From positions 1-27,901 of the IMG/VR virus record IMGVR_UViG_3300032288_002065: 27,901 nucleotides of DNA; one strand, written 5' to 3'. The position numbers and the translations under genes are program-made. Below the pieces are notes generated by a model, which had not been told where the DNA came from, did not search any database, and saw only the letters and a program-made list of their open reading frames with translations. Shown one piece after another: positions 8,565-15,224 of the stretch; within the stretch, counting starts at the first letter, position 1; the number at the start of each line of letters is the position of its first letter. This DNA comes from a virus.

Positions 8565-10095
8565 TGGTGCCGCTTATCTGCAACTCAGCGCCCATGATGG
8601 CGATCTTAACCGGATCGGTTCCCGATAGTTCATATACGCGATCACGCAGCTTAAGCGTCATGCCGAGACGGCGAAAGAAAACGCGCTTGTAATACTCGCC
8701 AATTTTCCCCATCGGCGCCCAATGTTCGTTGGACCATGTGTGGCCGCCATCATCGGACCATCGCAGCATCAGTTGCGGATCGCTGCCTTGCGTTGCTGGT
8801 GCGGTTTGTTCTGCGATTAAATGCTCGTCATTTTCGGTTGTAAGATATTCATCGTTTTCCGTCATCAGATAAATATCTTCTGTTTGCACAAGACCGTTTA
8901 ACCCGGTACCCGACTCAAGGTCAATCTGCATTGTATGTTGCGCGGTTCTTTTAAGGTTGTTGTCGCCCGTCGGGAGCGCCCGCCACGTACGCAACCATCT
9001 TTGTATGGCGTTATTGTCCGAAAAATCGTCTAGGTTAAACGCATAGATATTGCCGTTTTGATAATCCCCAACAATTACCTTGTTGTTAAAAAACATCTGG
9101 CAGTTGCTACGGTGACGCGTAAAAGCCCCGTCAGCCCATCCCGCACGTTCGTGCCAGGCTTGAGTGGCTACGTCATACACCCAAGTGGTGTTAGCGTTCG
9201 GGAAAATCAGCACGTAGAAGCTGTGGCCGTCTTGCTGATACGTATAGCCAATCGCATTGGCCAAGCTACCGTATTGCTGAATATGCCATTCAACAGCGTG
9301 CGTCGAAATGCGTTGGCCCGTATAGCCGTTGGCCCGGTAAACGATGCCCTGACCGCGTGCGTCTTGTCCGAGCCAAAACAATCCGTTATCCATCTTGGCA
9401 ATCGAATAGGGCGCCGCACATCCCAATTCGTTAAACGCGCCTTGAATACGTTGCAGCGGAAAATCAACGCCGCCAACGTCGTACCAAACTTCTACGCTGT
9501 TGGTTCCGTACACCCACACTTCGCGGTGGTCTACAATCAGGCCAACCACGCCGTCTGGCGATCCTTCGGCGCTGGCAAAATCGAGTGGATCTACGGACGT
9601 ACCATCCAGCAAAGCCGTCACCCAGATTTTCTGGCTGTCAGGTTCGTTGAAGACGAAGTAACCATCTAGGTAGCCGACCGTTACCGCGCCCGGAAAGTCT
9701 GGGTCAGTAATTGCGGCAAACGTGTTTGTGCTGTTGTTATAGATGTAGCTCGGCCCATTAGCCGCGATAAACAACTGAGTCCCGTTGTCCGCCATGCTGA
9801 CAGGCCCAGTGCCCGCAATCGTCCCCAAAAGGGTAGGGACGTAGGCTGACGTAATTTTATAGAGGCTGTTGCCGGAAACGACAAACGCAAAGTTTACGTC
9901 GTTAGAAAAAGCCCACAGTCCGCGGATAGGCCCGGTTCCGATAGCCGCAAGTAAGCTCATCCCCGGAGCGCGGTTCAGAAAAGCAGGTTCTTTGCCGCCT
10001 TCTGGCACCATTTCCGGGAAAAGATTTACCATCCTTGCGTTCGCAGCGTTGACGCTGCGAGCGACATAGGTTGAGCCAAGGATGGGCGTTTTCAT
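8557..10095 (-). CDS. P22 gp10-like packaged-DNA stabilisation / tail hub protein
   Basis: This 512-residue protein matches the gp10 family in its N-terminus (PILGSTYVARSVNAANARMVNLFPE) and in the repeated beta-propeller-like strands that follow (NLYKITS type, WLGQDARGQGIVYRANGYTGQRIS). In P22, gp10 forms a hexamer below gp4 and closes the portal channel after packaging. The start overlaps the gp4 stop as TGATG, the same order as in P22. Residues about 406-428 carry an 8-residue repeat (ENDEYLTT, ENDEHLIA) that looks like an insertion in a surface loop. The assignment is firm at family level. Confidence 0.88.
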   Translation of the reverse strand: MKTPILGSTYVARSVNAANARMVNLFPEMVPEGGKEPAFLNRAPGMSLLAAIGTGPIRGLWAFSNDVNFAFVVSGNSLYKITSAYVPTLLGTIAGTGPVSMADNGTQLFIAANGPSYIYNNSTNTFAAITDPDFPGAVTVGYLDGYFVFNEPDSQKIWVTALLDGTSVDPLDFASAEGSPDGVVGLIVDHREVWVYGTNSVEVWYDVGGVDFPLQRIQGAFNELGCAAPYSIAKMDNGLFWLGQDARGQGIVYRANGYTGQRISTHAVEWHIQQYGSLANAIGYTYQQDGHSFYVLIFPNANTTWVYDVATQAWHERAGWADGAFTRHRSNCQMFFNNKVIVGDYQNGNIYAFNLDDFSDNNAIQRWLRTWRALPTGDNNLKRTAQHTMQIDLESGTGLNGLVQTEDIYLMTENDEYLTTENDEHLIAEQTAPATQGSDPQLMLRWSDDGGHTWSNEHWAPMGKIGEYYKRVFFRRLGMTLKLRDRVYELSGTDPVKIAIMGAELQISGTNA

Positions 10096-10814
10096 CAGAA
10101 GTTATTTGCGTAAATGTTGTACCGCTGGCGAGTCGCCACAATCGGGTAGGGAATCGCCATCAGGTCATTCGGGTTGTTAATGCGCTTCAGATTGCGCTTG
10201 CTAGTCATTGCAATCCGCTGCACTTGCGGCGAGGGTTCTACCCCAAACTCCGGTGCCAGTTCCATCGCAAGATTGTAACGGAAGGCGCGCAAATAACCTG
10301 GCGGAAAATACATATCCGTAGCCACGCTCGTAACTTCCGTCAAGGTTTCCACGGAAATTATATGCCACTCAAGCGCTTTGATAGGCACTGGGTAAATTGT
10401 CAGCGTCATGTCGGGAAAAGTATTGTTTACGAACATCACCTGCGGATACGTAGAAGTGACGGTCTTAAACGCAATGCCATCGTATTGCTGCTGGTTAATC
10501 AGCTTGACGCCAAACGACAGCCCCGATGAAGGGTCTTTAAAGTAGGTAGCGTCGTCAATCTCGATTGGCCTGTCCCCAACAAAATTACCTGTGGGGCCGA
10601 TAGTCCTAGTCATTTCATACGCCGGCCAAGTAAAGACCTGATCCTGCGTGCTAAAAACGGCGAGACGTTCAGTATCCCAAGACTGAATCATCTGGTTAAT
10701 CGCCATAATTGAGTCTTGCATGACCGCAGCGGAAGGTGTTTCCCCCTCCGCCAGCACGCCAATAAGGCGCAACGACCCGTTGATAATCTCGCCGGCAGTA
10801 GCAGAAGTGGTCAT
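10095..10814 (-). CDS. P22 gp4-like tail accessory factor (portal adaptor)
   Basis: This 239-residue protein opens with TAGEIINGSLRLIGVLAEGETPSA, followed by QDSIMAINQMIQSWDTERLAVF, a signature of the P22 tail accessory factor family. gp4 binds the portal after DNA packaging and forms the ring to which gp10 attaches. The central region (EWHIISVETLTEVTSVATDMYFPPGYLRAFRYNLAMELAPEFG) is also typical. P22 gp4 is 166 residues; longer versions like this are common in environmental P22-like phages. The start overlaps the previous stop as ATGA, preceded by GGGAG. Confidence 0.88.
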   Translation of the reverse strand: MTTSATAGEIINGSLRLIGVLAEGETPSAAVMQDSIMAINQMIQSWDTERLAVFSTQDQVFTWPAYEMTRTIGPTGNFVGDRPIEIDDATYFKDPSSGLSFGVKLINQQQYDGIAFKTVTSTYPQVMFVNNTFPDMTLTIYPVPIKALEWHIISVETLTEVTSVATDMYFPPGYLRAFRYNLAMELAPEFGVEPSPQVQRIAMTSKRNLKRINNPNDLMAIPYPIVATRQRYNIYANNF

Positions 10815-11044
10815 TCTCTAAACTCCCGAGGCCGTCGTCCGCGACGCTTTGGCAGGGCATTAACAACCCCCGCGGGTGATGGCGCAAAACCATCTGTCAA
10901 GTCGCCGTCCTCTGAGTCGTTTTCCGCAGCTAATGCAGTGGGGTCGAACTCTTCCCACCCGTTCTGCATATCCTGTTCCGCTTCGACTTCAGAGATAGCG
11001 ACTTTTGCGCCGTGTTGCGCGTGCCGTAGATAGATAACTGCCAT
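10811..11044 (-). CDS. Small head/connector-region protein with basic AT-hook-like tail
   Basis: This 77-residue protein starts MAVIYLRHAQHGAKVAISE, has an acidic middle, and ends in a basic stretch with RRGRRPREF. The N-terminal phrase recurs in small phage proteins next to connector genes. The RGR-P core resembles an AT-hook or a nuclear-type DNA-binding tail, but this is motif-level only. No Shine-Dalgarno (SD) sequence lies directly before the ATG. The nearest AAGGA is on the other side of a 7 bp hairpin. It overlaps gp4 by 4 nt. Function is unknown. Confidence 0.6.
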   Translation of the reverse strand: MAVIYLRHAQHGAKVAISEVEAEQDMQNGWEEFDPTALAAENDSEDGDLTDGFAPSPAGVVNALPKRRGRRPREFRE

Positions 11045-11053
11045 AGTTTAAGC

Positions 11054-11073
11054 AGGGGGGTTTACACCCCCCT
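11054..11073 (-). promoter_or_regulatory. Leader hairpin that may bring SD to start codon
   Basis: On the minus-strand RNA, AGGGGGG pairs with CCCCCCU around a six-nt loop (UGUAAA). No U-tract follows, so it is a poor terminator. AAGGA lies 1 nt before the stem, fused to the stop of the upstream gene (TAAGGA). The ATG at 11044 lies 9 nt after the stem. If folded, the effective SD-to-ATG spacing is about 10 nt. Unfolded it would be too long. Confidence 0.5.
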
Positions 11074-11077
11074 TTCC

Positions 11078-11374
11078 TTACGGGGTGACAGAGCCAATCT
11101 GCCACTTAGTGCCGTCCGAATAAAACAGCTTGCCAAGACCCGTTGCGTTGCTGGTCATGCCGAGAGATCCGGCGGGAGCAGTCGTCGTGGTCGTGTTAGC
11201 CGTAATGGCCGTTGAGTAGAAATACACGCCGGCAACCGCGTTACTGGCCGCCGCAGCGCCAGAAGTGGTGACGCTAGTCGCCGTAACAGCCGCAAGCGCG
11301 GACGCGCCGGTAACGGTCAGTGAATCAAACTGCGGGTCGCTATATGCAACGCCTACAGCCTTAGTATTAGGCAT
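11078..11374 (-). CDS. Small beta-rich head protein, candidate decoration or head fibre
   Basis: This 98-residue protein is rich in Thr, Ala and Ser. It contains two strand-like repeats (SLTVTGASAL, VTATSVTTSG) and a C-terminal phrase, GLGKLFYSDGTKWQIG, seen in many phage structural proteins. The start at 11374 has AGAGGA 8 nt upstream. It is the second small gene after coat, downstream of an intrinsic terminator, so it is probably made in lower amounts than coat. A decoration, head-fibre or minor tail function is likely but not proven. Confidence 0.6.
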   Translation of the reverse strand: MPNTKAVGVAYSDPQFDSLTVTGASALAAVTATSVTTSGAAAASNAVAGVYFYSTAITANTTTTTAPAGSLGMTSNATGLGKLFYSDGTKWQIGSVTP

Positions 11375-11388
11375 GGAAATATCCTCTT

Positions 11389-11413
11389 AAAAACAGGGGG
11401 CCGAAGCCCCCTG
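11389..11413 (-). terminator. Intrinsic terminator with UUCG tetraloop
   Basis: The minus-strand RNA reads CAGGGGGC-UUCG-GCCCCCUG followed directly by UUUUU. That is an 8 bp, mostly GC stem closed by a C(UUCG)G loop, one of the most stable RNA tetraloops, with a T-tract at 11389-11393. It sits 4 nt after the stop of the first decoration-type gene. The U-tract runs into the ribosome site of the next gene, so downstream genes depend on read-through or antitermination. Confidence 0.85.
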
Positions 11414-11417
11414 CGTA

Positions 11418-11816
11418 TTACGACAGACGATAAGCCGTCCAGGAACCGTCGCCGGTCTTACGCGCGCGGAAATGCGCCGACGTATTCTCGGTAACAGCCG
11501 CCACGCCCACAATCGTCCAGCCCGTGCCAGTCGTCAGGGTAATGTCGTCCGTTCCCGCATCAATGTTAATGATGTAGAAATCAAACGCGGCATTTACCTT
11601 AGAAGCCGACGAAATTTCCGCTTCCAGATCGGCCACGGTCGGCAACTGAAGATTGCCTGCGGTGCCATTGAAAGTGAAAAGGCCGTTTGCAAGCTGAGCG
11701 GCCGTTGCCGTTGCGCCTGCCGTCAGAGCCGTCGGAGCGCCCTGAACGAGCAGCAGCGCTTCGCCATTGTTGCCGTCGCTATACTGATAACCACCAGCGC
11801 CATTAGGAATCGCCAT
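11418..11816 (-). CDS. Candidate head decoration protein
   Basis: This 132-residue protein starts MAIPNGAGGYQYSDGNNGEA. It is rich in Gly, Ala, Thr and Ile/Val strands (DFYIINIDAGTDDITL) and ends KTGDGSWTAYRLS. It directly follows the coat gene and is bracketed by two strong terminators, so it can be expressed at a level separate from both neighbours. Position and beta-rich makeup fit a capsid-surface decoration protein, as in many phages whose decoration gene neighbours the major capsid gene. AAAGGA lies about 9 nt before the ATG. No family is recognised with certainty. Confidence 0.6.
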   Translation of the reverse strand: MAIPNGAGGYQYSDGNNGEALLLVQGAPTALTAGATATAAQLANGLFTFNGTAGNLQLPTVADLEAEISSASKVNAAFDFYIINIDAGTDDITLTTGTGWTIVGVAAVTENTSAHFRARKTGDGSWTAYRLS

Positions 11817-11843
11817 AATTAATATCCTTTCAAAAAGTTGTTG

Positions 11844-11867
11844 AAAAAGCCCGGCTAAAAGCCGGGC
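11844..11867 (-). terminator. Intrinsic terminator after the coat gene
   Basis: The minus-strand RNA reads GCCCGGC-UUUUA-GCCGGGC followed by UUUUU (T-tract 11844-11848). The 7 bp stem is entirely GC. It lies 7 nt past the coat stop codon at 11875. A terminator here would limit transcription beyond coat and protect the coat mRNA 3' end, giving coat a higher dose than genes further left. Confidence 0.85.
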
Positions 11868-11874
11868 ATTTCAG

Positions 11875-13083
11875 TTAGCCCCAAAGGCGAACGGCCATCT
11901 GCGGACGAATCGTGCTGTAGCCATACAGCACGTCGATACGGCAGGGCATACGGTCGTTGTTGATGTCGTACTGACGAACAACACGCATCGAAATACCGTT
12001 ATGCACCTGACGCGAGGCCATATCCACGCCCTGCGGCAGCAACAGATCCGCCGTTGCAAACGTAATCGCATCCTTGTGGTACACAAGGTTCTGCGGATAC
12101 TGCGACGAAGCGGCGCCTACAAACGTGACCGCCTTGCTGTTGCCGGGCAGAGAGTTGACCGTCGCCAGTGCCTGGGAGGACGAGTAGATCGGGGCCACGG
12201 TCAGGTTACCCTCACCGCTAGAGCCGAGCGTCACATCCGTGGTCACCACGAACTGGAACAGCGAACCCGTGGACTCACGAGTCTGCGGGTTCACGGCGTA
12301 GCAGTCTGCCACCGTGAACACATCGCCGGCCTTCACGGTCGAGTTGTTGCCAGCGCCCGTGACAGCGATAGTGGTGGCACCTTCGGAGCTAACAGCCGCC
12401 GAGGTCGTGCCGCCCGTCGCATTACGCGAGCCGGTCGTGAACTGCTTGATCGACTGAGACATGTTGATCTCGTCGAAACCCAGAACGCCCGTGCCCATCA
12501 GGCCGTTCTTAAACTGACGGCTAATGGTGTCGGTTGGGTTAAACAGACCCTTCATGCCTTCGACCAGCCCCGCGTTAGCCGCCGGGTTGACCGTCGCGTA
12601 ACGTGGAGACATGACAGCGGCGTTCTCGTTGAGCTTCTGCTGCGCCTGCAACAGGACCAGCGAGGTAGATGGCGTCGTGCCGGGGGTGCCCACCGAGTTA
12701 CCGACATAGCGGTAGGAGTTGGCAACGTCCGCGTCAATGCTGGCAGCGAGCTGACTAATACGAGGCTTCAGCACGCGCTCTGCAAAGTCATCCAGCTGCA
12801 GGGTCAGTTCCGCCGACGTGAAGTTCACGCCGATGTGCTTCTGAGACGCCACGGAAAGCGTGGTGAACTGTTCGTTGTCGCTCTGAACCTGAAGCGCCGC
12901 GCCGTCCGTCACCAGCGCGCGATCCGGCAGACGGATACGCAGCGTGGAGCCGATCTTAGCGCCTTCGACAGCAAAGCTATCGTCATACTGGCGGTTCACA
13001 TTGCGAGTCAGGACAAGATTATTCTCAAGGATTTCAAGTGCCTTGCGAGTAATCATGTCGATTGTAAGCAAACTATTTGCCAT
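11875..13083 (-). CDS. P22-type major coat protein
   Basis: This 402-residue protein has the P22 coat family pattern. The N-terminus SLLTIDMITRKALEILENNLVL and FTSAELTLQLDDFAERVLKP (about residues 109-128) are characteristic, and a beta-rich insertion follows in the middle (about 220-320). P22 coat is 430 residues with the HK97 fold and builds T=7 heads on the scaffold. The scaffold gene is immediately upstream, and a terminator follows 7 nt after the stop. AAGGA 9 nt before the ATG is a strong ribosome site, as expected for the most abundant protein. Confidence 0.92.
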   Translation of the reverse strand: MANSLLTIDMITRKALEILENNLVLTRNVNRQYDDSFAVEGAKIGSTLRIRLPDRALVTDGAALQVQSDNEQFTTLSVASQKHIGVNFTSAELTLQLDDFAERVLKPRISQLAASIDADVANSYRYVGNSVGTPGTTPSTSLVLLQAQQKLNENAAVMSPRYATVNPAANAGLVEGMKGLFNPTDTISRQFKNGLMGTGVLGFDEINMSQSIKQFTTGSRNATGGTTSAAVSSEGATTIAVTGAGNNSTVKAGDVFTVADCYAVNPQTRESTGSLFQFVVTTDVTLGSSGEGNLTVAPIYSSSQALATVNSLPGNSKAVTFVGAASSQYPQNLVYHKDAITFATADLLLPQGVDMASRQVHNGISMRVVRQYDINNDRMPCRIDVLYGYSTIRPQMAVRLWG

Positions 13084-13102
13084 GACAGAGTTCCTTCAAA
13101 AG

Positions 13103-13882
13103 TTAGCGAAGTTTAGATTGAGCTTCCCATTTCCGAATCTGCCGTTGACGTTCGGCTTCAATCCATTCCGATGTCGACATTTCCTTTACGGAACGCGGAT
13201 CGGTTGTGTCTAAAGTCCGAGCCGTGCCTCCCCTAGGGGTGACGGGCTGAATCGGTGCCGGAGCACTCGACGATTTCTTAACCGGAGGATTGTCGGTTAA
13301 TTTAACCTCAATCTTCCCGATCTCCTTAGCCTGCATATAAGGCGACAGTTTGGCAATGCGTTCGGCTTCTTTAGGGTTAGACCCCAAATAATAAGCCAAG
13401 TCAGGGCCAACGTCAGACGCCTGGATGGTTTCCGCCATCACGTTCGTGATTCGCAGATTGGGGTTGTAAACGACTTGTTCAAAGTCGTCGTATTTTTCCC
13501 GAGCCTGCTCTTCCTTATCGTGATAAGCGTCCGCCACTTCTTGGCGCTGTCGTTCCGTCTCCCGTTTTGCTAATAGCTCTTCCGCCTTTCTGGCCGCAAT
13601 TGCCTCTGCATAGGCTTCTGCTTCCTCCGGGCTGGTAAAACTATCAGGCTTTTGCACTTCAGGCACAGGCGGTGCAGAAGTAGAAAGTGACTTCTTCTCC
13701 CGCTCCCACTTGCGCTGCTCTCGTGCCAGCCTTTTACTGACAAGCGCGTCTACTTCATCTTGCGTAAACGTCTTGGCAGGCTTTTCTTCCGGCGTAGAAA
13801 CTTCGGGTTCCGGGGCGGCCGTCGCCTCGGGCGATTGCGCGGTTTCAACTTCCGCTAAGGCTTTTTGGACTTGTTCAGTCAT
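13103..13882 (-). CDS. Scaffolding protein
   Basis: This 259-residue, very hydrophilic protein has a Glu/Pro/Ala-rich N-terminus. A KTFTQDEVDALVSKRLARE segment (about residues 36-54) is widespread in phage scaffold proteins. A charged helical middle follows, then a basic helical C-terminus (WIEAERQRQIRKWEAQSK), which is the part that binds coat in P22. It lies directly upstream of coat. AGGA 8 nt before the ATG gives a good ribosome site. No protease motif is visible, so the scaffold is probably released intact and reused, as in P22. Confidence 0.85.
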   Translation of the reverse strand: MTEQVQKALAEVETAQSPEATAAPEPEVSTPEEKPAKTFTQDEVDALVSKRLAREQRKWEREKKSLSTSAPPVPEVQKPDSFTSPEEAEAYAEAIAARKAEELLAKRETERQRQEVADAYHDKEEQAREKYDDFEQVVYNPNLRITNVMAETIQASDVGPDLAYYLGSNPKEAERIAKLSPYMQAKEIGKIEVKLTDNPPVKKSSSAPAPIQPVTPRGGTARTLDTTDPRSVKEMSTSEWIEAERQRQIRKWEAQSKLR

Positions 13883-13979
13883 TTCTTGAATCCTAAGATT
13901 CCCTGATGAACCGCATCAGTACAGGTTTTGTCTATACTACATTTTACTGTTAGTTAAGCACAAGATCGACAGTTTTAAC
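13883..13979 (-). other. Leader region before scaffold, possible weak promoter and hairpin
   Basis: This 97 nt gap is one of the few in the late block. It holds a hairpin at 13903-13919 (CTGATG / CATCAG with a 5 nt loop) and AT-rich sequence with TTGTGC (13963-13958) and TAGTAT (13939-13934) spaced 18 nt on the minus strand. Both hexamers match sigma70 consensus only partly. A separate promoter for scaffold and coat would make sense, but the evidence is weak. Confidence 0.3.
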
Positions 13980-14150
13980 TTAACTTGGGTCCAAAATTGA
14001 ATTTCCTTGTTTAAGCGATTCTTGAAAAGCTAAAAAATCATCATCGATTATTGAGTCGCGTCCGACAACAAGCATTGATTTGTACGATTTGTCATCGTCA
14101 TTGATGATGTGGACGACTTGTCGCTCATCATCCACCCATTGATATTTCAT
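13980..14150 (-). CDS. 56-residue acidic protein after the tail fibre
   Basis: The minus-strand frame from ATG 14150 encodes 56 residues starting MKYQWVDDERQVVHIINDDD and ending in TAA at 13980. The protein is acidic, with two Asp clusters (NDDD, IIDDD), and has no membrane segment. Its ATG overlaps the tail-fibre stop by 4 nt (ATGA), which supports expression by translational coupling. Small proteins after receptor-binding genes are often fibre chaperones, but nothing in the sequence identifies one here. Function is unknown. Confidence 0.55.
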   Translation of the reverse strand: MKYQWVDDERQVVHIINDDDKSYKSMLVVGRDSIIDDDFLAFQESLKQGNSILDPS

Positions 14151-15211
14151 AGTTCAACGCTCCATGCAAGATAAGGGGTAATTCCGATTTGGGCGCCGTG
14201 AGCCGTTGCATAATAAGCAGTTAACCCGGAAGCAACCGTAAAAGTGGTTCTTGCAAACCACGTATTTGCCGCGTTAAATGCTGGAACTGCAGAACAATCC
14301 GTAGCAATAGCACCTCCACCAAAAACACGGTAATCGGTTGCCGTCCCCGTTTGTTCTAGCGCGGTTGGGGCTATTCTCATAGCAACTGGAAAAGGCGTAA
14401 TTGTTCTGCTACCTGTTGCGCTAATTGCATACCCCGACGAGCCGTCAAGACTGGCGGCTGCCATAGTTGTTCTGTAGTAATATCGCTGACACAACACAAG
14501 TTGCGTTGAATACGGACGCTGCTCAAACGCCGTTGCGATAGACCCAGATTCAAGCTGCACGTTTTCAAATTTAATTGTCTGCGTGCCGGTTAAAGCGCCG
14601 CAAGAAAACTCCAGTGCGATTCCATTTGCCGCGTTTGTTCCCGCGGCAAAAGAAAACGAATAGTCTGTGGGAGTGCTGGTAATTGTCAGCGTACCCGTGG
14701 CAATTTGCGTTTTGGCAGCGAAAGTGTCTGTGGAGTTAGCGTAATACGCAGTCCAGGTCAAAGTTGTGATTGATGAGCTTGATACAGTCAATGAACCGAC
14801 AACCGTTTTGCTCACCAAGTCAGCACAGTTGAACGATTCAATTCGCTGTCCAAAAATCAAGCCAGTGTTGCTTGTCGCTCCCGTAAATTGGTACGCATAA
14901 AGATTTGGAGATGTGCCACTGACGCGTTGTCCAGTTATGTTCGCGCCAGTGCAGGATGCATACCAGCGGTCAACACCATACGCAATAGCCGCAGCCGCGG
15001 TAAATGTTTGCGATGCGCCGTTGTTTCGCTGGTCAACCGCCATGTTGCCGTTAATGAGACGGTTTCTAAATAGTGCGCCAGAACCACCAAAATCAAGCAG
15101 TGTGGCAATTGATGTTTTAACGGTAGTTGAAGATTGAACAATCGGTAAAACTTCACTGCCCGCCAACGGTCTTGTTGAGGCGGTAAGTTGGGAGATTTTT
15201 TTATCGGCCAT
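14147..15211 (-). CDS. Second receptor-binding protein: tail fibre with carbohydrate-binding-like C-terminus
   Basis: This 354-residue protein starts with a short attachment-type segment (KKISQLTASTRPLAGSEVLP, residues 4-23). The phrase NRLINGNMAVDQRN follows (about residues 50-63), a hallmark of phage tail proteins with a jelly-roll module. The end of that module reads VQLESGSIATAFEQRPYSTQL, then LCQRYYYRT, also typical. Jelly-roll modules of this kind often bind glycans. It follows the tailspike by 13 nt, so the phage probably carries two receptor-binding proteins. No hydrolase residues can be identified. Confidence 0.75.
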   Translation of the reverse strand: MADKKISQLTASTRPLAGSEVLPIVQSSTTVKTSIATLLDFGGSGALFRNRLINGNMAVDQRNNGASQTFTAAAAIAYGVDRWYASCTGANITGQRVSGTSPNLYAYQFTGATSNTGLIFGQRIESFNCADLVSKTVVGSLTVSSSSITTLTWTAYYANSTDTFAAKTQIATGTLTITSTPTDYSFSFAAGTNAANGIALEFSCGALTGTQTIKFENVQLESGSIATAFEQRPYSTQLVLCQRYYYRTTMAAASLDGSSGYAISATGSRTITPFPVAMRIAPTALEQTGTATDYRVFGGGAIATDCSAVPAFNAANTWFARTTFTVASGLTAYYATAHGAQIGITPYLAWSVEL

Positions 15212-15224
15212 TTTATTAATCCTT

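Noticed and set aside
12001-13116. Long plus-strand open frame of 371 residues antisense to coat
   Set aside because: It mirrors the coat gene, has basic, low-complexity composition and no ribosome site. The coat product is clearly the real one.
13945-13972. CTGT...ACAG pair upstream of scaffold as a second LexA box
   Set aside because: The arms are far more than 8 nt apart, so the spacing does not fit LexA.
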